Source: Rhizobium vallis
GTDB taxonomy: Bacteria > Pseudomonadota > Alphaproteobacteria > Rhizobiales > Rhizobiaceae
NCBI RefSeq assembly: GCF_003985155.1
Contig: NZ_ML133686.1
Coordinates: 342,001 to 406,000, forward strand
Direction of reading: 5' to 3'
Length of the DNA stretch: 64,000 bases
Below the pieces are notes generated by a model, which had not been told where the DNA came from, did not search any database, and saw only the letters and a list, made by a program, of their open reading frames with translations. Positions 56,284 through 64,000 of the stretch are shown here, piece by piece; the first letter of the stretch is position 1, and each line of letters starts with the position of its first letter. The position numbers were made by a program, and so were the translations under genes.

Positions 56284-56994
56284 CTATTCCCGCTCGCCCG
56301 TGAAGTTGAGCAGAAGCTGGAAGATGTTGACGAAGTTCAGGTAGAGCGAGAGCGCGCCGAAGACGGCGAGTTTCTGGTTCGATTCCTGGTCATAGTTTTC
56401 CGAATACTGTTCCTTGATGTTCTGCGTGTCGTAGGCGGTGAGGCCGACGAAGACGACGATGCCGATCACGGAGATCGCGAACTGCAGGGCGCTCGAACCC
56501 AGGAAGATATTGACGACGCCGGCGATGATGATGCCGAAGAGGCCCATCATCAGGAACGAGCCCATCTTCGAGAGATCACGCTTTGCCGTGTAGCCGTAGA
56601 GGCTGGTTGCGCCGAACATGGCGGCGGTGATGAAGAAGGTCTGCGCGATGCTCGTCTTGGTGAAGACCAGGAAGACGGAGGCGAGCGACAGGCCCATCAC
56701 GGCGCAGAAGGCCCAGAAGGTGATCTGCGCGGTACTGGCGGACATCGTCTGGATGCGGAACGAGAAGAAGAAGACGAAGGCGAGCGGCGCCAGCATCACC
56801 ACCCACTTCAGCTGTGAGTTGAAGAGCGGCACGTAGAGTGCTGGCGTTGAGCCGACGACGAAGGCGACGATGCCTGTGATGACGAGGCCGAGGCCCATAT
56901 AGTTATAGACGCGCAGCATATGCTGACGTAGGCCTTCGTCGAAGAGGACCTGGGAGCCGGCGGCAGCGCCGTAGCGCGGATTGATCGGGTTCAT
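56284..56994 (-). CDS. Bax inhibitor-1/YccA family membrane protein
   Basis: A 236-residue protein with seven hydrophobic spans, for example MGLGLVITGIVAFVVGS, MLAPLAFVFFFSF, ISVIGIVVFVGLTAYDTQNIKEQY and LSLYLNFVNIFQLLLNF. The AYDTQ motif near the end is the calcium-leak Asp pair region of BI-1 proteins. Bacterial members form pH-sensitive calcium channels. It is monocistronic and ends at a bidirectional terminator. Confidence 0.9.
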   Translation of the reverse strand: MNPINPRYGAAAGSQVLFDEGLRQHMLRVYNYMGLGLVITGIVAFVVGSTPALYVPLFNSQLKWVVMLAPLAFVFFFSFRIQTMSASTAQITFWAFCAVMGLSLASVFLVFTKTSIAQTFFITAAMFGATSLYGYTAKRDLSKMGSFLMMGLFGIIIAGVVNIFLGSSALQFAISVIGIVVFVGLTAYDTQNIKEQYSENYDQESNQKLAVFGALSLYLNFVNIFQLLLNFTGERE

Positions 56995-57014
56995 ACTGAT
57001 CTCCTCGGTTTGAA

Positions 57015-57782
57015 CTAGTAGAGCGAGCGGGCGAGCCGTTCGGCCGCCTGGTCGAGATTGACGCCTCTATCGTCGGCGATCAGCGCATAGGCGACCTCGC
57101 CGATCTGCCAATAGGCGGCTTCCGTTTTTTCGAGTGCGAGATGGTTGACCGGCTGGACCTCGAAGGCGCCCGGCCGGACGGCGAAAAGCGAAAGCCGCTT
57201 TCCATTTGTTTCCTCGATCGCCATCTCGACGCTGGGGCCGAATTCGGAGGGGAAAATCTGCACGTCGGCAACCTTCCAGCCCTTCGGCAGCTCAGGCATC
57301 ACGAGCGCAGTGGCGGCGCGAATATCGTCAGCGCTATAGGTGGTCGACGTCTGCGAAGCCATCGACTGGCGCAGCGCCGCGGTCTGATGGGCGCGCACGG
57401 CATCCTCGACATAGGCGGGCGCGGGAACGGAAGCGGCTACCTCGGTCGCCGAGAAGGCGCCAAAGGAATTGTGCGCCACCCAGCCGGCGGCGAGAAGAAC
57501 GCCGACCGCGGCGATGCGCTGCATGGAATGGAAGATGCGGCCATAGGAAAGACCACGATCCAGCCGGCGGGCGGCATCGCGGGTTTCGGGGCGGCCGAAG
57601 GCGCTTTCCCCGGCGAGCGCCAGACGCAGCTCGCCCTTCATGCTGAGATCGGCCATGACCTTGGCGGCAATTGCCGGGTTCTCGGAAAGATAAGATTCCA
57701 CCTGGATGCGACGGGCGACATCGAGCTCGCCATCCACATAGGCGTCGAGATCGGCGTCGATGATCGGATCAACTGCTTTCAT
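57015..57782 (-). CDS. Transmembrane anti-sigma factor
   Basis: A 255-residue protein: cytoplasmic N-terminal helical domain (DADLDAYVDGELDVARRIQVESYLSENP) without the zinc-binding His-Cys motif, one membrane span (AAVGVLLAAGWVAHNSFGAF) and a periplasmic part (GWKVADVQIFPSEFGPSVEMAIEE). It overlaps the ECF sigma gene by 14 bases and should hold that sigma factor at the membrane. The format is that of alphaproteobacterial ECF anti-sigma proteins. Confidence 0.87.
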   Translation of the reverse strand: MKAVDPIIDADLDAYVDGELDVARRIQVESYLSENPAIAAKVMADLSMKGELRLALAGESAFGRPETRDAARRLDRGLSYGRIFHSMQRIAAVGVLLAAGWVAHNSFGAFSATEVAASVPAPAYVEDAVRAHQTAALRQSMASQTSTTYSADDIRAATALVMPELPKGWKVADVQIFPSEFGPSVEMAIEETNGKRLSLFAVRPGAFEVQPVNHLALEKTEAAYWQIGEVAYALIADDRGVNLDQAAERLARSLY

Positions 57783-58308
57783 TGCCGTTCCCTCCGATTA
57801 ATCTCAGATGCGAAATACGCGGCGTCTTCTCCTCGAATTCGCGCAGCTGGGCGCGAGCACGCGAGATACGAGACATCAGTGTACCCACAGGTATGCCGAG
57901 GGCGTTGGCGGCTTCCTGGTAGGAAAGGTCCTCGATCGCCACGAGATGCAGCGCCTCACGCTGCTCCTCGGGCAGATCGAAAAAGGCGTCCCGCACCTGC
58001 TGCAGGCGCACGGCATGTTCCTGGGCGGCCGGCAGTGACTGCTCGGCTTCGACAGCCGCCTCGTCGTGGCGGCGCGTCAGCGACCGGTTCTGGCGAAGGC
58101 GGTCGATATGGGCATTGTGCAGGATGGAGAGCAGCCAGGTGCGCAGATTGCCGCCGCTGCGGAAGCTCTTTCGCTTCTCGAAGGCACGCACCAGCGCATC
58201 GTGCACCAGATCCTCCGCCTCGTCCGAATTGCGCACCAGCGAGCGAGCGTAACGCCTCAGCGCTGCAAGCTGTCCGATAACATCGAAGGGGCGTTCTTTA
58301 CGTTCCAT
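57769..58308 (-). CDS. ECF-type RNA polymerase sigma factor
   Basis: A 179-residue sigma-70 family protein: region 2 RRYARSLVRNSDEAEDLVHDALVRAFEK with NLRTWLLSILHNAHIDRLR, and region 4 LPEEQREALHLVAIEDLSYQEAANALGIPVGTLMSRISRARAQLR (both cited in parts). The overlap with the anti-sigma gene indicates a single transcript. The trigger is unknown; autoregulation is usual but the upstream promoter was not confidently assigned. Confidence 0.9.
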   Translation of the reverse strand: MERKERPFDVIGQLAALRRYARSLVRNSDEAEDLVHDALVRAFEKRKSFRSGGNLRTWLLSILHNAHIDRLRQNRSLTRRHDEAAVEAEQSLPAAQEHAVRLQQVRDAFFDLPEEQREALHLVAIEDLSYQEAANALGIPVGTLMSRISRARAQLREFEEKTPRISHLRLIGGNGNESS

Positions 58309-58493
58309 GACTGAGTATACGGAAGTGCGGTGGATTTTATTCCCGGCAGCGCAAAAAATTGTACGAGCCGGGGAACCCGCCTGAAAGCCGTCTAAAATAT
58401 CCTTCGCGGTGGATGCGTGCCTTAAATCGACGATTGTTTATGACAATTACATGACAGATCATGACGCCGCTGATTTGCAGGGGAAAATAAAGA

Positions 58494-58805
58494 ATGAAGG
58501 AAAAGAAGCGGGTCTACGAAGCTCTCGTGGACGGCGCCATGGAAGGGCTGACGGATCAGGCGCTCTATGATTTCGTCAAGGCGCGTTGTCCGAAGGCCAC
58601 CAGCAAGAAGATCGTCCGGGCCTCGCTTCTCGCCCTAACTGATCCTCATCTCAGGGACCGCAATATTCTCGATGTGATCTATGCGCTTGCGATCAAGCAT
58701 CGGTTGGATGACGGCGTGTTGGATGACGGTGAAGACGAGGAGCCCGACGAGCGGGCTCAATCCTCGCAGGCGGCCAACCAGAATATGCCTCAGTTTTCCC
58801 GATAA
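58494..58805 (+). CDS. Small hypothetical protein
   Basis: A 103-residue helical protein: KEKKRVYEALVDGAMEGLTDQALYDFVKARCP, KATSKKIVRASLLALTDPHLRDRNILDVIYALAIKHRLDD (cited in parts) and an acidic tail DDGEDEEPDE. No signal or known family is recognised. It is divergent from the ECF sigma gene, with 185 bases between them, so it may be a target of that sigma factor. Confidence 0.6.
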   Translation: MKEKKRVYEALVDGAMEGLTDQALYDFVKARCPKATSKKIVRASLLALTDPHLRDRNILDVIYALAIKHRLDDGVLDDGEDEEPDERAQSSQAANQNMPQFSR

Positions 58806-58839
58806 GGTCTCTGAAGCGCGCCCCGCCCTCCTGAGATGA

Positions 58840-59229
58840 TCAGCTTCCGTCCGATAGCTCTTCGAGGATGGGACAATCCGGCCGATCATTGCCGTGGCAG
58901 GCATGCACGAGGTGCTCCAGCGTGCGGCGCAGTTCCGTCAACTCGCGGATCTTGCGGTCGACCTCGGTAAGCTTGGTCTGAGCGATATCCCTGACGTCGG
59001 CGCTTGCCCGGCCCTTGTCCTCGTAGAGCGCCAGCAATTGCCGGCATTCCTCGACGGAAAAGCCGAGGCCGCGCGAGCGCTGCAGGAAACGCAGCTTGTG
59101 GACGTCGGTTTCAGCATAGTCGCGATAGCCGTTTCCGCCCCTTTCGGGGCGGATGAGGCCGATATCCTCGTAATAGCGGATGGTCTTCGAAGGCAGGCCG
59201 GACCGTTCTGATGCTTGCCCGATATTCAT
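58840..59229 (-). CDS. cueR: MerR-family copper regulator CueR
   Basis: A 129-residue protein: NIGQASERSGLPSKTIRYYEDIGLI (helix-turn-helix), RFLQRSRGLGFSVEECRQLLALY and the metal loop CHGNDRPDCPIL with two Cys spaced as in CueR (Cu(I)/Ag(I) sensing). It lies directly downstream of the ATPase gene (nine bases between), and a CueR-type promoter is upstream of the ATPase. ATG 59229 is preferred because AGGAG is six bases before it. Confidence 0.9.
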   Translation of the reverse strand: MNIGQASERSGLPSKTIRYYEDIGLIRPERGGNGYRDYAETDVHKLRFLQRSRGLGFSVEECRQLLALYEDKGRASADVRDIAQTKLTEVDRKIRELTELRRTLEHLVHACHGNDRPDCPILEELSDGS

Positions 59230-59238
59230 GGCCATCTC

Positions 59239-61767
59239 CTATAGTTTTTCAAAGCGCAGTCTCAGCGCATTTGATATCACCGAGACCGACGACAAGCTCA
59301 TCGCCGCCGCCGCAATCATCGGCGAAAGCAGCAGCCCGAAGACCGGGTAGAGCACGCCGGCTGCGACCGGGACGCCAAGCGCATTGTAGCCGAAGGCGAA
59401 GCCGAGATTCTGGCGGATGTTGCGCATCGTCGCCTCCGCCAGCCGCCGCGCCCTGACGATGCCGGTGAGGTCGCCCTTGACCAGGGTAATGCCCGCGCTT
59501 TCCATCGCCACATCGGCGCCGGTGCCCATGGCGATGCCAACGTCGGCCGCGGCAAGTGCGGGTGCATCATTGACGCCGTCGCCGGCCATGGCGATGACGG
59601 CGCCTCTGGCCCGCAGCTCGTCGATCAACGCCTTCTTGCCTTCCGGCAGGACATCGGCGCGGACCTCGTCGATACCGAGGCTTTTTGCCACCGCACGCGC
59701 CGTGCGTTCATTGTCGCCTGTTGCCATGATGATCTTCAGTCCGCTTTCGTGCAGCGCCTTGATGGCGGCCGCTGTCGTCGGCTTGATCCGGTCGGCCACG
59801 GCGACGAGGCCGGCAAGCGCGCCGTCGAACGCCACGAACATCACCGTCTTGCCATCGCCGCGGAGCGCCTCGGTCTTCTCGGCAAGCGCTGCCGGGTCGA
59901 TGCCGAGATCGGCGAGCATCGCCGTATTGCCGAGCGCCACCGTGGTTCCGCCGGCAACACCCAGAACGCCCTTGCCGGTCATGGCTTCGAAGCCGGTCAC
60001 CTCCACGAAGGTGATGCCGCGTTCCTCGGCGCCGGAAACGATCGCCTCAGCCAGCGGATGTTCGGAGCCGCGCTCAAGGCTTGCCGCCAGCGACAGCAGC
60101 CGGCCTTCCTCGACGCCGCCGAAGCCGACGACGTCGGTAAGCCTCGGCTTGCCTTCGGTCAGCGTGCCGGTCTTGTCGACGATCAACGTATCGACCTTGG
60201 AAAAGCGCTCCAGCGCCTCGGCATCCTTGATCAGAACACCCTCCCCAGCGCCGCGCCCCGTCGCGATCATGATTGACATTGGCGTCGCAAGGCCGAGCGC
60301 GCAGGGGCAGGCGATGATCAGAACGGCGACGGCGGCAAGCAACGCATTCGCCATGCGCGGCTCCGGTCCGATCGCGGCCCAGGCGAGGAATGCAAGGATG
60401 GCTGCGGCGACCACCGTAGGCACGAAGACGGCCGACACCCGGTCGACCGCGCCCTGGATCGGCGCCCGCGAGCGCTGCGCCTTGGCAACCATGTCGACGA
60501 TGCGCGACAGCACCGTGTCGGCGCCGACCTTCTCGGCTGACATGACGAGCGTGCCGTTCTTGTTGATCGTGCCGCCGGTGAGTACATCGCCCTTCGACTT
60601 CTCGATCGGCAAAGGCTCGCCTGATATCATCGATTCATCGACCGTCGACTGGCCCTCGAGGACCGAGCCGTCCACCGGCACCCGTTCGCCAGGGCGCACC
60701 CGCAGCCGGTCTCCGGCCTGGATCTCGTCCACCGGCACGTCGTTTTCGCTTCCATCGGCATCAATGCGCCGCGCCGTCTTCGGCGCAAGATCGAGGAGAG
60801 CGCGGATTGCCGAGCCGGTGCGCTCGCGGGCTTTCAATTCGAGCACCTGGCCGACGAAGACGAGCGCGACGATAACGGCTGCTGCCTCGAAATAGACGGG
60901 CACGGCGGCGCCATGTCCATGGAAGCTCATCGGGAAGATACCGGGCGCAAGCGTGGCGACGACGCTGTAGACATAGGCAGTGCCGACCCCAAGGCCAATC
61001 AGGGTCCACATATTGGGACTGCGATTGACGAGGGACGCCCAGGCGCGGCGGAAGAAGGGCAGGGCGGCCCAGAGCACCACAGGGCTTGCCAGGAAGAGTT
61101 CCATATATGTCGCCAGCGGCTCGCCGATTGCTTCCCGAAGTGGCAGGCCGAGCATCGGCCCCATGCCGAGCACGAGCAGCGGCAGGGCAAGCGCGGCGCT
61201 CACCCAGAGCCGCCTGCTGAAATCGACGAGTTCCGGATTGGGGCCCTCGTCGGCAGGAGGAATACCCATCGGCTCCAGCGCCATGCCGCATTTCGGGCAG
61301 TCGCCGGGCCGGTCGCTGACGACCTCCGGGTGCATCGGGCAGGTATAGAGCGTGCCCTTCGGCGCCGGCTTTGCTGCCGGGCGCTTGCCGTCGCGAAAGA
61401 CCGAGGGGTCGGCCTGGAACTTCGCTTGGCAGGCGGCGGAGCAGAAGTAGAATTTCTCACCCTCGGATTTCAGGAAGTATTTCGCCGTCGAGCGATCGAC
61501 AGCCATGCCGCAGACCGGGTCCTTTGCGGTGAGGTAATCCTGCGGCGCGGCGGCAAACTTCGTCCGGCAGCCCTCCGAGCAGAAATGATAGATCCGGCCC
61601 GCATGATCGAGCCGTGGCTTGCCGGCCTGCGGATCGACCGTCATGCCGCAGACGGGATCACGAATCACCGCATCGGCGGCCTTCTCCTCATGATTATGGC
61701 CGCAATGGCAGTGATCGCTGCCCTGTACATGGGTGTGATGATGATCGTGGTCGTGCTTGGCATTCAT
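59239..61767 (-). CDS. actP: Copper-exporting P1B-type ATPase with His-rich tail, two YHS domains and a heavy-metal-binding domain
   Basis: An 842-residue protein. The N-terminus is His-rich ([20 protein letters not shown]), followed by two YHS domains ([20 protein letters not shown]) and a zinc-ribbon-like metal domain (YTCPMHPEV). Then come membrane spans, the ion path motif [10 protein letters not shown], phosphorylation motif [19 protein letters not shown] and [19 protein letters not shown] indicates Cu(I) export. ActP in rhizobia confers copper and acid tolerance. The promoter has a perfect CueR operator. Confidence 0.92.
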   Translation of the reverse strand: MNAKHDHDHHHTHVQGSDHCHCGHNHEEKAADAVIRDPVCGMTVDPQAGKPRLDHAGRIYHFCSEGCRTKFAAAPQDYLTAKDPVCGMAVDRSTAKYFLKSEGEKFYFCSAACQAKFQADPSVFRDGKRPAAKPAPKGTLYTCPMHPEVVSDRPGDCPKCGMALEPMGIPPADEGPNPELVDFSRRLWVSAALALPLLVLGMGPMLGLPLREAIGEPLATYMELFLASPVVLWAALPFFRRAWASLVNRSPNMWTLIGLGVGTAYVYSVVATLAPGIFPMSFHGHGAAVPVYFEAAAVIVALVFVGQVLELKARERTGSAIRALLDLAPKTARRIDADGSENDVPVDEIQAGDRLRVRPGERVPVDGSVLEGQSTVDESMISGEPLPIEKSKGDVLTGGTINKNGTLVMSAEKVGADTVLSRIVDMVAKAQRSRAPIQGAVDRVSAVFVPTVVAAAILAFLAWAAIGPEPRMANALLAAVAVLIIACPCALGLATPMSIMIATGRGAGEGVLIKDAEALERFSKVDTLIVDKTGTLTEGKPRLTDVVGFGGVEEGRLLSLAASLERGSEHPLAEAIVSGAEERGITFVEVTGFEAMTGKGVLGVAGGTTVALGNTAMLADLGIDPAALAEKTEALRGDGKTVMFVAFDGALAGLVAVADRIKPTTAAAIKALHESGLKIIMATGDNERTARAVAKSLGIDEVRADVLPEGKKALIDELRARGAVIAMAGDGVNDAPALAAADVGIAMGTGADVAMESAGITLVKGDLTGIVRARRLAEATMRNIRQNLGFAFGYNALGVPVAAGVLYPVFGLLLSPMIAAAAMSLSSVSVISNALRLRFEKL

Positions 61768-61800
61768 GACTATCTCCTGTGCCCGGAGGGCAGTTGGATA

Positions 61801-61833
61801 GACCTATGCACCTTCCAGCGACTGGAAGGTCAA
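61801..61833 (-). promoter_or_regulatory. CueR-regulated promoter of the copper ATPase
   Basis: ACCTTCCAG and CTGGAAGGT form a perfect 9-bp inverted repeat with a three-base centre (61810-61830), the classic CueR operator. On the minus strand it lies between TTGACC (-35) and a CATAGG/ATAGGT -10 element with a 19-20-base spacer, the long spacing used by MerR-family activators. Confidence 0.88.
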
Positions 61834-61879
61834 GCACTATTTTGGCGAGGTCGATTGAGCACAGAGGAGGCGCCGGATC

Positions 61880-64000
61880 TCAGATCGGGCTGATCAGCCC
61901 AACCGGCTGGCTGCCGAGCAGGGCGGCGACTGAAATGCTGCCTCCAGGCTCGATCGTCTTTCCGGTTACCAGATCCGCCTTCAGCCCGTGAAGAGGGGAG
62001 GGGATGGTGATCGCTGTATCCTCCCAGAATTCCGGACCGGCAAAGAGCACGCCGGGGTCCAGCCAGCCGAACATCAGCCGCGGCACAGCGGCGATGGCGA
62101 AATCACCCTTGTGCACCCGGGCAAATGCTAGCGCGTGGTCCCGCCGGTTGCCCGTCACTTTCAGCGGCAGATAGTCGCCTTTGGCAAAGAGGGCCGGATG
62201 CCGCTGGCGCAGCTGCAGGCCGATGCTGACGATGCGCTGCTTCAGTGCCGCCGCCTGCAGCTTCGCGATCGGTCCAGCTTCGGAAAGCCAGGCCATCAGC
62301 CGTTGATGATCGACCGGTCGGCGGTTGTCGGGATCGACGAGGCTGAAATCGAAACCCTCCGCGCCCTGGTAGATGTCGGGAATGCCGGGGGCCGTCAGTT
62401 TGAGGAGCGTCTGCGACAGGCTGTTGAGGTAGCCCGCGGCGATGAACGGTTGCAGCACCCTTTCAAAATCCTCGTGGAAGGCATCATTCTCAGGCGAAAC
62501 CAGGCTCGCGGCATAGGTCGTCACCGCTTCCTCGTAAGCGGCCTCCTGTTCCGTCCAGTTGCTGCGCAGTTTCGCCTCGCGCACGGCCTTGACCGCGTAG
62601 TCGGTGAAGCGGTCGCGGAGTTCTTCCGTCTGTCTTCCGTCGCGATCTTCCGGCCAGACGCCGGCCAATGCCTGGTAGAGCATCCATTCGACATTTGCCT
62701 CCGGCGCTATGCCATCCGGCAGATCCTTGAGCCATGGCCGGTTCATCTCGCGCCAACGCTCTACCGCTTGGGCGAAAACATCCGCGCCCTCGCTCAGCGC
62801 ATAAAGCCTGGCGCGCGCATCCTCGCCGCGTTTGGTGTCGTGGGTAGCGCTTGCCGAAAGTCCATGCGGCTGCAGCCGTGCCCGCTCGGCCATGCGACGG
62901 TGAAATTCCTCCGTGCCGCCAGGCGCCTTGCCCGGTTCGCCGCCCACTTCGTTTGCGGCAAGCAGCCTGTTATAGCGGTAGAACAGCGTATCCTCCGTCG
63001 CCTTCGCCATCACCGGCCCGCTCAATTGCTGGAAGCGGATACGGAACTCGTGGGCGGCATCACCTTCGATCTTGCCTTCGAGAAGCTTGAGCACATGGTC
63101 TAGGGCACGCCGATCATCGAGCCTTGGCATGACTTGCGATGCGGTCCCGGCAAGGACCGCTGAATCCTGCCAGGAGAGCGGTCCGCCATCGCCATAGGTG
63201 CGGTAGACCGGAAAGGCGATCAGCAGTTCGCTGAGCGCGGTGGCAATCTCGTCTCTTTTTAGCTCGGGAAAGATGCCTGCCGCGATCGACGCCAGCCTGT
63301 CGGTCTCGCCGGCGAAATTACGGTCGACCATCAGTTGCTTGGCAATCCGCCGGCTTTCCTCGAGATGACCTGTCTCACCGGCGAGGCTGCGATAGGCTTC
63401 GTCCAATATGCGCAAGCCACCGCCGTCGGTAAACAGCTCGCTGAGCGCGGCGATGAATTCGTATCCCGTGGTGCCGGCGACCGGCCAGCTCTCCGGCAGG
63501 GTCTCAGCGGCCCCGAGGATCTTTTCGACGACGATATAGGTGTCCGGACCGGCCGCGTCGCGCAACCTGTGGAGATAGGCTTTGGGTTCGGCGAGCCCGT
63601 CGACATGGTCGATGCGCAGGCCCTGGATCTTGCCATGGCGCACCAGCTCGATCACCAGCCGGTGCATGTCCTCGAACACGGCGGGATCTTCGACGCGGGT
63701 GCCGACCAGTCCGGTCACTTCAAAGAAGCGGCGATAGCTCAGATGTCGCGCCGCCTTCTTCCAGTGGATCAGCCGCCAATGTTGTCCCTCATGCAGGCTT
63801 CCGAGGAAATCGCGATCACGGGAGATATCATCGAGCTTCTGCCGGAGGACCGCCCGATCGCCGCCCTCAAAGAGGATATCGCGCATCGCTCGGTTGAAGT
63901 TCTCGCCGGAAGTGACGGCCGCAGCCTCGGCCATTCTGGTGGCGACCGGATCGTCGAGCCGGTTTGCGATCGCTCCGTAACTTCTGGGGTTCAGCGGCAA
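61880..64000 (-). CDS. treY: Maltooligosyl trehalose synthase (partial, 5' end outside window)
   Basis: 706 codons read from the window edge; the true start lies beyond 64000. TreY features: SYGAIANRLD, LRIDHVDGLAEPKAYL (catalytic Asp region), YIVVEKILGAAETLPESWPV, SASATHDTKRGEDARARL and LKLTAPGIPDIYQGAE. The enzyme turns the reducing end of maltodextrins into trehalose, cut off by TreZ, for osmotic and desiccation tolerance. It is followed by the actP promoter region. Confidence 0.9.
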   Translation of the reverse strand: MPLNPRSYGAIANRLDDPVATRMAEAAAVTSGENFNRAMRDILFEGGDRAVLRQKLDDISRDRDFLGSLHEGQHWRLIHWKKAARHLSYRRFFEVTGLVGTRVEDPAVFEDMHRLVIELVRHGKIQGLRIDHVDGLAEPKAYLHRLRDAAGPDTYIVVEKILGAAETLPESWPVAGTTGYEFIAALSELFTDGGGLRILDEAYRSLAGETGHLEESRRIAKQLMVDRNFAGETDRLASIAAGIFPELKRDEIATALSELLIAFPVYRTYGDGGPLSWQDSAVLAGTASQVMPRLDDRRALDHVLKLLEGKIEGDAAHEFRIRFQQLSGPVMAKATEDTLFYRYNRLLAANEVGGEPGKAPGGTEEFHRRMAERARLQPHGLSASATHDTKRGEDARARLYALSEGADVFAQAVERWREMNRPWLKDLPDGIAPEANVEWMLYQALAGVWPEDRDGRQTEELRDRFTDYAVKAVREAKLRSNWTEQEAAYEEAVTTYAASLVSPENDAFHEDFERVLQPFIAAGYLNSLSQTLLKLTAPGIPDIYQGAEGFDFSLVDPDNRRPVDHQRLMAWLSEAGPIAKLQAAALKQRIVSIGLQLRQRHPALFAKGDYLPLKVTGNRRDHALAFARVHKGDFAIAAVPRLMFGWLDPGVLFAGPEFWEDTAITIPSPLHGLKADLVTGKTIEPGGSISVAALLGSQPVGLISPI

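Noticed and set aside
58309..58493. ECF promoter (GGAAC...CGTC) between the sigma gene and the small ORF
   Set aside because: GGAAC at 58372 and CGTC at 58389 are only 12 bases apart, too short for usual ECF -35/-10 spacing.
61880..64000. Start of treY at the window edge
   Set aside because: The apparent initiator at 64000 is only where the window ends; TreY is longer and its N-terminus is missing.

Overview
The window looks like a segment of a repABC replicon (large plasmid or chromid) from Rhizobium, close to the R. leguminosarum / R. etli group. The reasons are the high GC content, rhizobial families such as DUF982 and a homologue of the first gene of R. etli plasmid p42e (RHE_PE00001 family), a complete repABC unit with two parS palindromes, and linked nadABC and cob genes. 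From recalled knowledge, R. etli p42e carries nadABC, cob and repABC, so this is probably a p42e-like chromid. No database search was possible.

Layout. 1-3.2 kb: a copper-handling operon (TolC end, Tat multicopper oxidase, cupredoxin, CusF-like, DUF411). 3.2-6.1 kb: small accessory genes (LysR/tautomerase pair, DUF982, GNAT). 6.3-16.0 kb: a tightly packed minus-strand operon of five exported or membrane proteins: OmpA/DUF4384 protein, caspase with an EF-hand, trypsin-caspase fusion, serpin, and a pseudokinase with a SUMF-like C-terminus. 16.2-23.7 kb: possible satellites of that operon (two unknowns, a propeller-NlpC/P60 protein, a PEMT/ICMT-like membrane protein, a poly-Ser S74 lipoprotein candidate, a caspase-Sel1 protein). 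23.9-28.1 kb: L-fuconate catabolism with an IclR regulator. 28.4-33.5 kb: XRE regulator, small unknown, then a TfuA-YcaO pair with a previously unlisted 47-codon ORF directly upstream and a SARP-type regulator. 33.7-38.1 kb: nadQ-nadABC with two operator palindromes. 38.2-43.8 kb: a moc-like oxygenase operon (desaturase, Rieske ferredoxin, reductase, divergent PanB-like protein) divergent from a LacI regulator and an IolI-like isomerase. 43.9-51.0 kb: cobFGHIJ, cobK (opposite strand) and cobLM. 51.0-54.7 kb: repABC with parS sites, a repA operator candidate, the ctRNA and the oriV region. 54.9-58.8 kb: RHE_PE00001-type gene, BI-1 protein, ECF sigma/anti-sigma pair, small unknown. 58.8-64.0 kb: cueR, a copper P-type ATPase with a perfect CueR operator, and the end of treY.

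Most striking system: the 6.3-16.0 kb operon. Its trypsin domain has an intact His-Asp-Ser triad, an Asp at the specificity position and an Arg-Val zymogen activation site. It is fused to a caspase-like domain whose catalytic His is Gln. The next gene is a serpin with an inhibitory hinge and an Arg-Ser pair in its reactive loop, as expected for an inhibitor of a trypsin-like enzyme. The neighbouring caspase is intact and carries a canonical calcium-binding loop. The last gene is a transmembrane pseudokinase lacking the HRD and DFG aspartates. DUF4384 domains recur in three of the five proteins. This reads as a self-contained, inhibitor-controlled periplasmic proteolytic cascade; its biological role is inference.

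Second candidate: the small ORF-YcaO-TfuA unit under a SARP-type regulator, which looks like a RiPP-type (possibly thioamide-forming) locus.
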